The notes: generated from the sequence alone by a model not told the origin. Positions 1-8,057 are shown, counted from the first letter of the stretch. The stretch is 31,693 nt of DNA from PFJX01 sp031426735 (GCA_031426735.1 JASJPK010000105.1:1-31693), one strand, 5' to 3'. Translations and numbers: made by a program.

Positions 1-77
1 CGGGTCGTGGGGTGGGAATCTCGCCGTGGGCGCAAGGCTTCCGTTTACGTTGGTCAGTCGACAATCCCTCAAACCCG

Positions 78-146
78 GTAGGAGCGCCTTCCAAGGCGCG
101 ATGCTTTTGATGTCTGCTGTGATCGCGCCTTGGAAGGCGCTCCTAC
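78..146. repeat. REPIN-like hairpin, array copy 1
   Basis: A perfect 25-bp inverted repeat: left arm 78-102 starts GTAGGAGCGCC and ends GCGCGAT, right arm 122-146 is its exact reverse complement ending CTCCTAC, with a 19-nt loop. Each arm is itself a small palindrome (GCGCCTT-CC-AAGGCGC). The GTAG head plus a palindromic stem matches the described architecture of REP sequences; two REPs in inverted orientation form a REPIN-like unit. Confidence 0.9.
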
Positions 147-221
147 GGGTCGTGGGGTTGGAATCCCGCCGTGGGAGAAAGGCTTCCGTTCACAGGAGTC
201 GGTCGACAATCCCCCAACCCG

Positions 222-290
222 GTAGGAGCGCCTTCCAAGGCGCGATGCTTTTGATGTCTGCTGTGATCGCGCCTTGGAAGGCGCTCCTAC
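222..290. repeat. REPIN-like hairpin, array copy 2
   Basis: Identical to the copy at 78-146 in both 25-bp arms and in the 19-nt loop (GCTTTTGATGTCTGCTGTG). It lies 144 bp downstream of that copy. Confidence 0.9.
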
Positions 291-366
291 GGGTCGTGGG
301 GTGGGAATCTCGCCGTGGGCGCAAGGCTTCCGTTTACGTTGGTCGGTCGACAGTCCCCCAAACTCG

Positions 367-435
367 GTAGGAGCGCCTTCCAAGGCGCGATGCTTTTGGT
401 GTCTGCGGTGATCGCGCCTTGGAAGGCGCTCCTAC
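367..435. repeat. REPIN-like hairpin, array copy 3
   Basis: Both 25-bp arms are identical to the two previous copies. The loop differs at two positions (GCTTTTGGTGTCTGCGGTG), so the arms are better conserved than the loop. It lies 145 bp after copy 2. Confidence 0.9.
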
Positions 436-495
436 GGGTCGTGGGGTGGGAATCCCGCAAAGGCTTCCGTTTACAGGAGTCGGTCGACAATCCTC

Positions 496-1536
496 CTACG
501 CGGCCTCGATCAAACGTTCGATGTGCGGGCCGACTGCATCGCCGTGCTGGTGATACAACTCGATCATGCGCCAAGCCATGGCTTGCCAGCGCGCCTTGCC
601 GGCAATGCCGACGCGCTGCAGTTCGCCGCTGTCGCCGGTGTCCAGCCAGACCGTATAGGCCGCTGCCAGTTCGGGAAACAGCTTGCGGCGCATGCCGGTG
701 AAATTGGCGAAATAGAAGTGGATCGCGGCCGGGTTCTCGCGTGCCAGCAAGCCCGGCAGCGTCGACAGGCAATCGGCGTAGAGATCGCGCACGGCGCGCG
801 CCATGATTTCCGCCGGCGTGCGCATGACGGCCGCGAGCAGTTGCGACCAGTCTTCACCCAACTCGGCGCCGACCCGCGCCTCGCCCAGTTCGTGCAGGAT
901 CACCGATTCGGTCTCGGTCGCCGTCATCGCCTGCAACGCCGCTACCGGCCTGGTCTGGAAGTCGTAGCAGGCGACGGCGCGCGTCATCGCCTCGTTGCGA
1001 TGGTTCCAGTTCCATTCCTCATATTTTTCCCACAGCCAGCGCTGCAGCGATTCGGTGCGCACGAAAATGGTGTCGTCCAGCATCATGCCCGGCGGCGCAT
1101 CCAGATCGCGCGCGAATTCGCAGCCGGAGACGTAGACCTTGAAGCCGTCGCGCATCTCCTCGCGCAACAGGTTGCCGAGGAAGAAATGCGGCTTGCAGGC
1201 GCGCCCGAAACCGCCCGAATAAACCAGGCCATGCGGCGCCAGTTCGCGATTGGCCGCGGCCACCTCGAACGGATCGACACTGCCGCCGGATAGCGGCAAC
1301 GGTTCGTAGGGCGCGGTCTCGACCGCTTCCCAGAAGCGCTCGCGTTCGTTCATCCAGTCGCCCACCTCGCTCTTCGGCATGTCCTCGGTCAGCGGAATCT
1401 CGTTTTCCCAGCGATACAGTTCGCGCATCTTCAGCAGGAAGGTGCACAAGGTCAGATCCGCCGCGAACTGGGCATCGGAGATGTGGCAGTTTTTCTGCAC
1501 GGCGCTGACAATCGCACCCAATCTGAGGTCATTCAT
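496..1536 (-). CDS. Conserved hypothetical protein (possibly Sfum_1244 family)
   Basis: A 346-residue protein starting MNDLRLGAIVSAVQKNCHIS. An upstream in-frame Met exists at 1608, but the start at 1536 is preceded by a strong AAGGAGG site, and the longer version would run through the intergenic palindrome and into the divergent gene, so 1536 is chosen. No signal peptide or membrane segment is visible. It is Trp-, Tyr- and acid-rich (LYRWENEIPL, WLWEKYEEWNWNHRNEAM) with a conserved-looking GLVYSGGFGRACKPHFFLG block, which gives the look of a soluble cytoplasmic protein. I recall similar beta-/deltaproteobacterial proteins named Sfum_1244 family; that assignment is from memory and no function is known to me. 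It is divergent from the EVE-domain gene. Confidence 0.8.
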   Translation of the reverse strand: MNDLRLGAIVSAVQKNCHISDAQFAADLTLCTFLLKMRELYRWENEIPLTEDMPKSEVGDWMNERERFWEAVETAPYEPLPLSGGSVDPFEVAAANRELAPHGLVYSGGFGRACKPHFFLGNLLREEMRDGFKVYVSGCEFARDLDAPPGMMLDDTIFVRTESLQRWLWEKYEEWNWNHRNEAMTRAVACYDFQTRPVAALQAMTATETESVILHELGEARVGAELGEDWSQLLAAVMRTPAEIMARAVRDLYADCLSTLPGLLARENPAAIHFYFANFTGMRRKLFPELAAAYTVWLDTGDSGELQRVGIAGKARWQAMAWRMIELYHQHGDAVGPHIERLIEAA

Positions 1537-1551
1537 GGCGGCCCTCCTTCT

Positions 1552-1577
1552 ATATCCGAGTGATTTAGTCGGATTAT
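1552..1577. promoter_or_regulatory. IscR/Rrf2-like operator in a divergent intergenic region
   Basis: The minus strand reads ATAATCCGACT-AAATC-ACTCGGATAT, an imperfect 26-bp dyad. It resembles the type 1 IscR (Fe-S-sensing Rrf2 family) site pattern of GACT, A/T-rich centre, AGTC/ACTC with flanking ATA/TAT. It sits between the starts of the divergent genes at 1536 and 1607, overlaps a TATAGA hexamer on the minus strand, and adjoins a perfect 12-bp palindrome (ATGGCGCGCCAT, 1576-1587). The dyad is seen directly; the regulator is an inference. Confidence 0.45.
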
Positions 1578-1606
1578 GGCGCGCCATTTTTAAATTAGGA
1601 ATCGAC

Positions 1607-2056
1607 ATGCGTTACTGGCTGATGAAATCCGAACCTTCCGAATACAGCATCGACGATCTGGCGCGCGATGGCAGCGTGGCCTGGTTCGGCGTGCGCAATT
1701 ACCAGGCGCGCAATTTCATGCGCGACCAGATGCAGGTCGGCGACGGTGTGTTGTTCTATCACTCCACCTGCGCCGAGCCGGGCATCGCCGGGCTGGCCGA
1801 GGTCAGCGTGGCGGCCTATCCGGATGCGACGCAGTTCGATGCCGCCGGCAAGTATTTCGATCCCAAGGCCACACCGGAGCATCCGCGCTGGTTCAACGTG
1901 GAAGTGAAGTTCGTCAGAAAAACCCGGCTGATTCCGCTCGCCGAACTGCGCGAGGCGCCGGAACTGGCGACCATGCGGATTCTGGCCAAAGGCAACCGGC
2001 TGTCGATCACGCCGGTGGACCCGGACGAGTGGAAGTTCATTCAGCCGCTGCTGTAA
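1607..2056 (+). CDS. EVE domain-containing protein
   Basis: A 149-residue protein beginning MRYWLMKSEPSEYSIDDL, the standard opening of bacterial EVE-domain proteins (THYN1-like, PUA superfold). It continues with GVRNYQARNFMRD and GDGVLFYHS, the core EVE blocks, and its length matches the family. EVE domains are thought to bind modified bases in DNA or RNA; the ligand here is unknown. The start at 1607 gives the family's exact N-terminus, with a weak AGGAA upstream; longer in-frame extensions would overlap the divergent gene. It is followed 10 bp later by the TauE/SafE permease, so the two may be cotranscribed. Confidence 0.92.
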   Translation: MRYWLMKSEPSEYSIDDLARDGSVAWFGVRNYQARNFMRDQMQVGDGVLFYHSTCAEPGIAGLAEVSVAAYPDATQFDAAGKYFDPKATPEHPRWFNVEVKFVRKTRLIPLAELREAPELATMRILAKGNRLSITPVDPDEWKFIQPLL

Positions 2057-2066
2057 CGGCGCCCCG

Positions 2067-2882
2067 GTGGATCTCGTTCTCGCAGCCTATCTCGCGTTCT
2101 ATCTCGCGCTCGGCCTGGCCACCGGCTTCGTCGCCGGCCTGCTCGGGGTGGGCGGCGGATTGTTGATGGTGCCGGCGCTGAGCTGGGCGTTCGCCGAGCA
2201 GGGCTTCGCGCCGCAGTTCAACATTCATCTGGCCCTGGCCACCTCGCTGGCGGTGATCGTGCCGACCGCGCTGTCCAGCCTGCGTGCGCATCATGCGCAT
2301 GGCGCAGTGGACTGGCAGGCGGTGCGCCGCATCGCGCCCGGCATCCTGCTCGGCACGCTGGCCGGCAGTCTGGCGGCGGCAAAGTTGTCCGATGCCGGCC
2401 TGAAAATCTTCTTTACCGTGTTCCTGTTCTATGCCGCGACGCAAATGCTGCTCGGCTTCAAACCGCCGGCTTCGCGCCAGATGCCGGGCCTGGCCGGAAT
2501 GACCTTCGCCGGCAGCGTGATCGGGCTGGTGTCGAGCTGGGTCGGTATCGGCGGCGGCACCTTGTCGGTGCCGTTTCTGACCTGGTGCAACGCAGGGCTG
2601 CGCCGTGCCATCGGCACTTCGTCGGCAATCGGTTTGCCGATCGCCGTGGCCGGCACGGTCGGCTATGCGCTGGCCGGACTCGATGTTGCGAGCTTGCCGC
2701 CGGCCAGCATCGGATTCGTTTATTTGCCGGCGCTGGCGGCCATCGCCAGCGGCACCTGGCTCACCGCGCCGTTCGGCGCCCGCGCCACGCACCGCTTGCC
2801 GGTATTGCGGCTGAAGCGGATTTTTGCCGCGCTGCTCTATCTGATTGCCGTACGAATGGCCTATGGCTTGTGGTCGGGATGA
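2067..2882 (+). CDS. Sulfite exporter TauE/SafE family permease
   Basis: A 271-residue, strongly hydrophobic inner-membrane protein with about eight predicted membrane segments. The internal duplication of the TauE/SafE family is visible: GLLGVGGGLLMVP (about residues 24-36) and SSWVGIGGGTLSVP (about 156-169), plus ALATSLAVIVPTALSS and an HHAH cluster in the first half. Family members move sulfite, sulfoacetate or other small anions; the substrate cannot be told from sequence. Translation starts at GTG 2067, 10 bp after the EVE gene. The Shine-Dalgarno sequence is weak, which suggests coupling to the gene upstream. Confidence 0.9.
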   Translation: MDLVLAAYLAFYLALGLATGFVAGLLGVGGGLLMVPALSWAFAEQGFAPQFNIHLALATSLAVIVPTALSSLRAHHAHGAVDWQAVRRIAPGILLGTLAGSLAAAKLSDAGLKIFFTVFLFYAATQMLLGFKPPASRQMPGLAGMTFAGSVIGLVSSWVGIGGGTLSVPFLTWCNAGLRRAIGTSSAIGLPIAVAGTVGYALAGLDVASLPPASIGFVYLPALAAIASGTWLTAPFGARATHRLPVLRLKRIFAALLYLIAVRMAYGLWSG

Positions 2883-2923
2883 CTGGACAATCACGCTACT
2901 TTCCCACCCGTTGAGGAGTATTT

Positions 2924-3652
2924 ATGCGTTTTCTGACCCTGCTGCTGGCGTTGTGCCTCGTTGTGTTGCCCGCCAGTGCTGCCGACTATGCGCGCGAAAA
3001 AAAGTGGGCAGATGAGGTACTGCCTTCGGTACTGACCGGCGACTCGGTCTGGCTGGAGCTTTCCAGCGGCCACAAATTTCTCACGCTGTTTACCGAGGCG
3101 CCCAACGCGAAAGCCGGCGTGATCGTGGTGCACGGCATGGGCGTGCATCCGGATTGGGGGCTGATCGGCCCGTTGCGCCAGCAGTTGCCGGATCAGGGTT
3201 ACGCCACGCTGTCGGTGCAGATGCCGGTGTTGAAAGCCGACGCCAAGGAGGGGGAATACCCGGCGACGTTCGATGAAGCTGCCGACCGGATCAAGGTTGC
3301 GGTCGATTTCATGGCGGCCAAGGGTTACAAGAAAATCATGCTGGTGACGCACAGCATGGGCTGTCGCATGACAGCGCGCTTTCTGGAACGGAATCCTGAT
3401 GCCGGCATTTCGGCGTGGGTCGCAATCGGTGCGCCGGCGCCGCTGAATTACGGCAAGCTGAAGTTTCCCGTGCTCGATCTATATGGCGAACATGACCTGC
3501 CGCAGGTTCTGAAGGCGAGCAAGGTCCGCGCCAAAGGCTTGCGCAATGCCAAATCGGCCCAGATCATGGTGCCCAAAGCCGACCACTTCTTCGAAGGCAA
3601 AGACGCGCTGCTGGTGGAAACGGTCAAGACCTATCTGGACAAGTCGCTGTAA
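2924..3652 (+). CDS. Secreted DUF3530 family protein, alpha/beta-hydrolase fold
   Basis: A 242-residue protein with a Sec signal peptide (hydrophobic residues 3-16, cleavage near ASA, residue 19). It has the layout of an alpha/beta hydrolase: VVHGMGVHPDW (about 69-78) as oxyanion region, THSMG with candidate nucleophile Ser144, LYGEHD with Asp191, and ADHFF with His221. This resembles DUF3530 proteins, a periplasmic family of unknown substrate. A GAGGAG ribosome site precedes ATG 2924. It lies 41 bp after the permease and faces pilU convergently. The catalytic role is inferred from the residue pattern only. Confidence 0.85.
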   Translation: MRFLTLLLALCLVVLPASAADYAREKKWADEVLPSVLTGDSVWLELSSGHKFLTLFTEAPNAKAGVIVVHGMGVHPDWGLIGPLRQQLPDQGYATLSVQMPVLKADAKEGEYPATFDEAADRIKVAVDFMAAKGYKKIMLVTHSMGCRMTARFLERNPDAGISAWVAIGAPAPLNYGKLKFPVLDLYGEHDLPQVLKASKVRAKGLRNAKSAQIMVPKADHFFEGKDALLVETVKTYLDKSL

Positions 3653-3658
3653 ACGGAT

Positions 3659-3680
3659 TGCCGCTCCTATGGGGGCGGCA
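3659..3680. terminator. Possible bidirectional hairpin between convergent genes
   Basis: TGCCGCTCC-TATG-GGGGCGGCA forms a 9-bp stem with one G-T pair and a 4-nt loop, in the 34-bp gap between the convergent stops of the DUF3530 gene and pilU. There is no T-run, so termination is plausible from position but not demonstrated. Confidence 0.35.
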
Positions 3681-3686
3681 CCGCCA

Positions 3687-4814
3687 TCACACGATATCGA
3701 GGTGGTCGAGGCCGGAAAGCGGCCCTTCGTGATTGGTTTCTTTGACGTGCAGTTTGATCTTCAGACGCAGGTCGTTGAACGAGTCGGCATTGCGCAATGC
3801 GTCTTCGGCCGTGACGATGCCGATGCTGTAAAGGTCATAAAGCGACTGATCGAAGGTCTGCATGCCCAGATCGCGCGAGCGCGACATGATGTCCTTCAGT
3901 TCGTCCAGACTGCCCTTCATGATCAAGTCGCTGACCAGCGGCGAGTTGAGCAGGATCTCCACCGCCGGAATGCGGCCTTTCTTGTCGATTCTCGGCAGCA
4001 GACGTTGCGACACGATTGCGCGCAGATTGAGCGACAGATCGAGCAGCAATTGCTCGCGCCGTTCGCGCGGGAAGAAGCTCAGGATGCGGTCCAGCGCCTG
4101 GTTGGCGTTGTTGGCGTGGATGGTCGACAAGCACAGGTGGCCGGTCTCGGCATAGGCCATTGCGTAGTGCATGGTGTCCTGATCGCGAATTTCGCCGATC
4201 AGGATCACGTCGGGCGCCTGGCGCAACGTATTTTTCAGCGCCGCCTCCCAGTCCAGCGTATCCATGCCGATTTCGCGCTGGGTAATGATGCATTTGCCAT
4301 GCTCATGCACGAACTCGATCGGGTCTTCCACCGTGATGATGTGGTCCTGCGCGTTCTGGTTGCGATGCCCGACCATGGCGGCCAGCGTGGTCGACTTACC
4401 GGAACCGGTGGAACCGACGACGATTACCAGCCCGCGCGGCATCATGGTGATGTCTTTCAGGCCGGGCGGCAGGTGCAAATCTTCCAGTTGCGGGATGGTG
4501 GTATTGATGTGGCGCAGCACGATGCCGGTACGCCCCTGCTGCAGGAACACGTTGACGCGGAAACGGCCGACTTCAGGCTGATAGATCGCAAAGTTGGCCT
4601 CATGCGTGGCGGCGAACTCGGCTTGCTGCTTCTCGCTCATCAAGGCCTTGGCGAACATCTCGCTGTCGGCGGCGGTCAGCGACTGCTTGGAGATCGGGTT
4701 GACCTTGCCATTCAGCTTGATCGCCGGCGGAAACCCCGCCGTGATGAACAGGTCGGACGCATTGCGCACGACCATGAATCGCAACCACTCGTAGATTCTC
4801 GGCAGGTGTTCCAT
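3687..4814 (-). CDS. Type IV pilus retraction ATPase PilU
   Basis: A 375-residue PilT-family secretion ATPase. Motifs in order: N-terminal DLFITAGFPP (about 21-30), Walker A GSTGSGKST (134-142), Asp box ITVEDPIEF (160-168), Walker B VILIGEIRD (203-211), and His box AETGHLCLSTIHAN (221-234). The pilU assignment rests on its position directly downstream of pilT, the MxxxLxxMVVRNASDLF-type N-terminus, and the extended C-terminal tail (LRLKIKLHVKETNHEG). PilU is an accessory hexameric motor working with PilT on pilus retraction and twitching, at the cytoplasmic face of the pilus machine. It starts 15 bp after the pilT stop. Confidence 0.95.
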   Translation of the reverse strand: MEHLPRIYEWLRFMVVRNASDLFITAGFPPAIKLNGKVNPISKQSLTAADSEMFAKALMSEKQQAEFAATHEANFAIYQPEVGRFRVNVFLQQGRTGIVLRHINTTIPQLEDLHLPPGLKDITMMPRGLVIVVGSTGSGKSTTLAAMVGHRNQNAQDHIITVEDPIEFVHEHGKCIITQREIGMDTLDWEAALKNTLRQAPDVILIGEIRDQDTMHYAMAYAETGHLCLSTIHANNANQALDRILSFFPRERREQLLLDLSLNLRAIVSQRLLPRIDKKGRIPAVEILLNSPLVSDLIMKGSLDELKDIMSRSRDLGMQTFDQSLYDLYSIGIVTAEDALRNADSFNDLRLKIKLHVKETNHEGPLSGLDHLDIV

Positions 4815-4829
4815 TAGCTCAATCCGGAT

Positions 4830-5873
4830 TCAACTCAGGAACATGTCTTTGTTGACCGCAATCGCGCGTGCAACGGACGATTCGATCACATTGCGGCGCA
4901 CCAGTTCGATCAGGCCCTGATCCAGCGTCTGCATGCCGAGCGACTGGCCGGTCTGGATCGAGGAGTACATCTGGGCCACCTTGTTTTCGCGGATCAGGTT
5001 ACGGATCGCCGGCGTCCCCAGCATGATTTCATGCACCGCGACGCGGCCGGTGCCGTCCTTGCGCTTGAGCAGGGTTTGCGAAATGACCGAGCGCAGCGAT
5101 TCCGACAACATCGAGCGCACCATTTCCTTTTCCGCCGCCGGGAATACGTCGACGATCCGGTCCACCGTCTTGGCGGCCGAGGAAGTGTGCAAGGTGCCGA
5201 ACACCAGGTGACCGGTTTCGGCGGCGGTCAGCGCCAGCCGGATGGTTTCCAGATCGCGCATTTCGCCGACCAGAATCACGTCCGGATCTTCCCGCAGTGC
5301 CGAACGCAAGGCTTCGGAAAAACCATGCGTATGCGGCCCGACCTCGCGCTGGTTGACTAGGCACTTCTTGCTCTTGTGCACGAATTCGATCGGGTCTTCG
5401 ATGGTGAGGATGTGGCCGAACTCTTTTTCGTTGACGTAGTCGACCATCGCCGCCAGCGTCGTCGACTTGCCGGAACCGGTCGGCCCGGTCACCACCACGA
5501 TGCCGCGCGGCGTATCGGCAATGTCCTTGAAGATCTTCGGCGCTTCCAGCTGTTCCAGCGTCAGCACTACGCTGGGAATGGTACGGAACACCGCGCCGGC
5601 ACCACGTTCCTGATTGAACGCATTGACCCGGAAGCGCGCCACGTCGCGCAGTTCGAAGGAGAAATCGACTTCCAGATTCGCCTCATACGCCTTGCGCTGC
5701 GCGTCGCTCATGATGTCGTACACCATGGCGCGGACTTCCTGATTATTGAGTGCCGGCACGTTGATGCGACGGATATCGCCATGCACTCGAATCATCGGCG
5801 GCAGGCCGGCTGAGAGGTGAAGGTCGGACGCCTTGTTCTTGACCGAGAAGGCAAGAAGCTCGGAAATTTCCAT
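4830..5873 (-). CDS. Type IV pilus twitching motility protein PilT
   Basis: A 347-residue hexameric ATPase of usual PilT length. It shows DLHLSAGLPP (17-26), Walker A GPTGSGKST (130-138), Asp box LTIEDPIEF (156-164), Walker B VILVGEMRD (199-207), His box ETGHLVFGTLHT (219-230), and the PilT-specific C-terminal AIRNLIRE motif (289-296) needed for twitching in studied relatives. It depolymerises type IV pili from the inner-membrane base, powering retraction and DNA uptake. It forms an operon with pilU and is divergent from yggS with 47 bp between starts. The pilin and assembly genes are not in the window. Confidence 0.97.
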   Translation of the reverse strand: MEISELLAFSVKNKASDLHLSAGLPPMIRVHGDIRRINVPALNNQEVRAMVYDIMSDAQRKAYEANLEVDFSFELRDVARFRVNAFNQERGAGAVFRTIPSVVLTLEQLEAPKIFKDIADTPRGIVVVTGPTGSGKSTTLAAMVDYVNEKEFGHILTIEDPIEFVHKSKKCLVNQREVGPHTHGFSEALRSALREDPDVILVGEMRDLETIRLALTAAETGHLVFGTLHTSSAAKTVDRIVDVFPAAEKEMVRSMLSESLRSVISQTLLKRKDGTGRVAVHEIMLGTPAIRNLIRENKVAQMYSSIQTGQSLGMQTLDQGLIELVRRNVIESSVARAIAVNKDMFLS

Positions 5874-5920
5874 TACAATTCCCCGAGTTAGGTGATTTTT
5901 AAGAGGGAGCGCGAGGCATT

Positions 5921-6646
5921 ATGGGCGCAATCGCAGCTGCCTTACAAGCTTGCCAGGACCGCATCGCCATAGCCTGTAACGAAGCCGGCAGAGCAGAAAA
6001 ATGCGCGCGCCTGGTCGCCGTCAGCAAGACCTTCCCGGTTGCCTCGATTCGCGCTGCTTACGCCGCCGGCCAGCGTACTTTTGGCGAGAGTTACCTGCAG
6101 GAAGCGCTGCCCAAGCTGGCGCAGCTGGTCGATCTGCCGCTCGAATGGCACTTCATCGGCCCGTTGCAGAGCAACAAGACGCGTCAGATAGCCGCCCACT
6201 TCGCTTGGGTCCACAGCCTTGCGCGCGAGAAGATCGCACAACGCCTGTCCGAACAACGACCTGCCGGCTTGCCGCCGTTGCAGGTCTGTATCCAGGTCAA
6301 TGTCAGCGGCGAAGCCAGCAAGAGTGGCGTCGCGCCCGCCGCGGCACTGGCATTGGCCGCAGTGACGGCGGCCTTGCCCAATCTGTGCCTTCGCGGTTTC
6401 ATGGCGATCCCGGAACCGACCGACAATATCGAATTGCAACGCAGCCGTTTTCATCGCGTCGCTGAATTGCTGCAGGAAGCACGTGCAAGTCTGGGGCCCG
6501 CCGGCCAGTCTCTCGACACCTTGTCGATGGGCATGTCGGCCGATCTGGAGGCCGCCATTCGTGAGGGCTCGACGCTGGTCCGCGTCGGCAGCGCCATCTT
6601 CGGCGCCCGGCCACCCACCGAAAACAATCAACAGGAGCAGGCATGA
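5921..6646 (+). CDS. YggS family pyridoxal phosphate homeostasis protein
   Basis: A 241-residue PLP-binding TIM-barrel protein. The PLP lysine is Lys36 in LVAVSKTF; other family blocks are FGESYLQEALPK, WHFIGPLQSNK, QVNVSGEASKSG and the C-terminal LSMGMSADLEAAIREG with RVGSAIFG. YggS/PLPBP buffers free PLP and affects amino-acid and cofactor balance; it is usually not a racemase. A GAGGGAG site precedes ATG 5921. It is the first gene of the operon to the GTPase and overlaps proC by four bases (ATGA), a common pairing in proteobacteria. Confidence 0.95.
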   Translation: MGAIAAALQACQDRIAIACNEAGRAEKCARLVAVSKTFPVASIRAAYAAGQRTFGESYLQEALPKLAQLVDLPLEWHFIGPLQSNKTRQIAAHFAWVHSLAREKIAQRLSEQRPAGLPPLQVCIQVNVSGEASKSGVAPAAALALAAVTAALPNLCLRGFMAIPEPTDNIELQRSRFHRVAELLQEARASLGPAGQSLDTLSMGMSADLEAAIREGSTLVRVGSAIFGARPPTENNQQEQA

Positions 6647-7479
6647 TGAATTTAGGTTTCCTTGGCGGCGGCAACATGGCGGCCGCAATGATCGGCGGCT
6701 TGCTGCAGAAGGGTTTTGCGGCAGCCGATATCCACGTGGCGGAAACCAGCCCCGAGCGCTGCGCCTGGCTGTTGCATGAATTCGGCGTAACGGCGCAGGC
6801 GAACGTCGATGCGGTCGTCGCGGCGGAGGTCATCGTATTGGCGGTGAAGCCGCAGCAACTGTCCGACATCCTGCGCGCCTTCCCGCCGCTCAAGCCCGAA
6901 CAACTGGTGCTGTCCATCGCCGCCGGAGTGCGCGCCGAAGACATTTCGCGCTGGCTGGGCGGCCATCCCGCCGTGGTCCGCGCCATGCCCAATACGCCGG
7001 CCCTGGTCGGCGCCGGCATTGCCGGCCTGTTCGCGCTGCCGGGCGTGTCGGATCCGCAAAAGGCGCAAGCCAGCCGTCTCCTGGAAGCGGTCGGCCGCGC
7101 GGTGTGGGTGCAGGAGGAGGCGCAGATCGACGCCGTTACCGCCATTTCCGGCAGCGGCCCGGCCTACGTGTTCTATTTCATCGAGGCGCTCGAACGGGCC
7201 GGCATCGACCTCGGCCTGCCGGCCGACACCGCGCGCTTGCTGACGCTGCAAACCTTCTTCGGCGCCGCCGCGTTGGCGATCAAGGATCAATCGTCGCCGG
7301 CCGCATTGCGCGCCCGCGTCACCTCCAAAGGCGGCACCACGGAACGCGGCATACTCGCGCTGGAGGAGGGCGGCGTCGGTTATGCCATTGGCCTGGCGGC
7401 ACGCGCCGCCGCCGAACGCGCCGCTGAAATGGGCGATTTGCTGGGCAAGAACGGCGATAACCCGAGTGGAAAAGTCTGA
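6643..7479 (+). CDS. Pyrroline-5-carboxylate reductase ProC
   Basis: A 278-residue enzyme that reduces 1-pyrroline-5-carboxylate to L-proline with NAD(P)H, the last step of proline synthesis. It has an N-terminal Rossmann motif GFLGGGNMAAAM (5-16), VRAMPNTPA (112-120), the P5CR signature SGSGPAYVF (169-177), and VTSKGGTTERG (about 226-236). ATG 6643 overlaps the yggS stop and has AGGAG upstream; a second ATG follows directly, so the true start could be one codon later. It overlaps yggT by one base, which implies translational coupling. Confidence 0.97.
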   Translation: MMNLGFLGGGNMAAAMIGGLLQKGFAAADIHVAETSPERCAWLLHEFGVTAQANVDAVVAAEVIVLAVKPQQLSDILRAFPPLKPEQLVLSIAAGVRAEDISRWLGGHPAVVRAMPNTPALVGAGIAGLFALPGVSDPQKAQASRLLEAVGRAVWVQEEAQIDAVTAISGSGPAYVFYFIEALERAGIDLGLPADTARLLTLQTFFGAAALAIKDQSSPAALRARVTSKGGTTERGILALEEGGVGYAIGLAARAAAERAAEMGDLLGKNGDNPSGKV

Positions 7480-8057
7480 TGCTGACCGACGCCGCCCAGT
7501 TTCTGCTGCGTACGCTGTTCGACCTGATCGCGTGCGCGTTCTTTCTGCGTTTCTGGATGCAATGGGCGCGGGTGCCGTTTCATAACCCGTTCGCGCAATT
7601 TGTCGTCAAGGTCACCAACTTCGCGGTGAAGCCGCTACGCCGGGTCTTGCCCGGGCTGTTCGGTCTCGATTGGGCCAGCCTGCTGCCGTTTTTTGTCGCC
7701 GAGTTGCTGATGGTGCTGGGCGTGCACTGGGTCATGGGCTATCCCTTCGCAGCCGCCGGCAGCGCCGTCATCCCGGGATTTCTGTTGCTCGCTCTGGCGT
7801 CTTCGTTGCGGTTGATGTTGTATGTGCTGATCGGCTTTGTCCTGCTGCAGGCGATTCTGAGCTGGGTCAATCCGTTTTCGCCGCTGGCGCCCGTCTTCTA
7901 CGCGCTGGCCCGCCCGATCGTCGGTCCGTTCCAGAAAATCGTGCCGGCGGTGGGCGGCATCGACCTGTCGCCGCTGGTCGCCCTGATCGTGGTCCAATTG
8001 CTGCTGATCGCGCCGGTGGCTGCGTTGGAACGCTACGCCCACGGGTTGGTCTGGTGA
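7479..8057 (+). CDS. YggT family integral membrane protein
   Basis: A 192-residue inner-membrane protein with two YGGT repeats, roughly residues 5-85 and 100-190. Each has paired hydrophobic helices and an RFWMQWARVPFHNPFAQF or ILSWVNPFSPLAPVFY block followed by a P-L-R or P-I-V-G-P turn. The family is linked to osmotic tolerance and to cell-division or envelope functions in some bacteria, and no biochemical activity is established to my knowledge. It sits between proC and yggU, the standard order in beta- and gammaproteobacteria. Confidence 0.93.
   Translation: MLTDAAQFLLRTLFDLIACAFFLRFWMQWARVPFHNPFAQFVVKVTNFAVKPLRRVLPGLFGLDWASLLPFFVAELLMVLGVHWVMGYPFAAAGSAVIPGFLLLALASSLRLMLYVLIGFVLLQAILSWVNPFSPLAPVFYALARPIVGPFQKIVPAVGGIDLSPLVALIVVQLLLIAPVAALERYAHGLVW

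Larger units (their letters stand above)
1..495. repeat. Tandem array of a 144-145 bp unit built on a large palindrome
   Basis: This gene-free stretch is wholly repetitive. Three complete hairpins (78-146, 222-290, 367-435) are separated by similar spacers of about 75 bp that begin GGGTCGTGGGG and end near GGTCGACA. The window opens inside a spacer, so a further unit probably lies upstream. Spacers 1 and 3 resemble each other (GTTTACGTTGGTC), as do spacers 2 and 4 (CACAGGAGTCGG or TACAGGAGTCGG), an A-B-A-B pattern that suggests duplication of a two-unit block. The last spacer is shortened and runs to within a few bases of the stop codon of the minus-strand gene at 496. ORFs through here are translations of the palindrome (peptides such as VGAPSKA and RSAFQGA) and are not genes. 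Confidence 0.9.

Noticed and set aside
1..495. Possible CRISPR array from regularly spaced repeats
   Set aside because: The repeat is a 69-bp hairpin with 25-bp arms, only three copies are present, and the roughly 75-bp spacers are similar to each other, not unique.
26..772. Several overlapping ORFs in the repeat array
   Set aside because: They translate the palindrome on both strands (VGAPSKA, RSAFQGA) and have no independent support.
3546..4817. Long plus-strand ORF opposite pilU
   Set aside because: Shadow of the PilU gene, which has complete Walker A, Walker B, Asp and His boxes on the minus strand.
5874..5920. Sigma-70 promoter between pilT and yggS
   Set aside because: A TACAAT hexamer occurs at 5874-5879 but no -35 box at acceptable spacing was found, so it is not listed.
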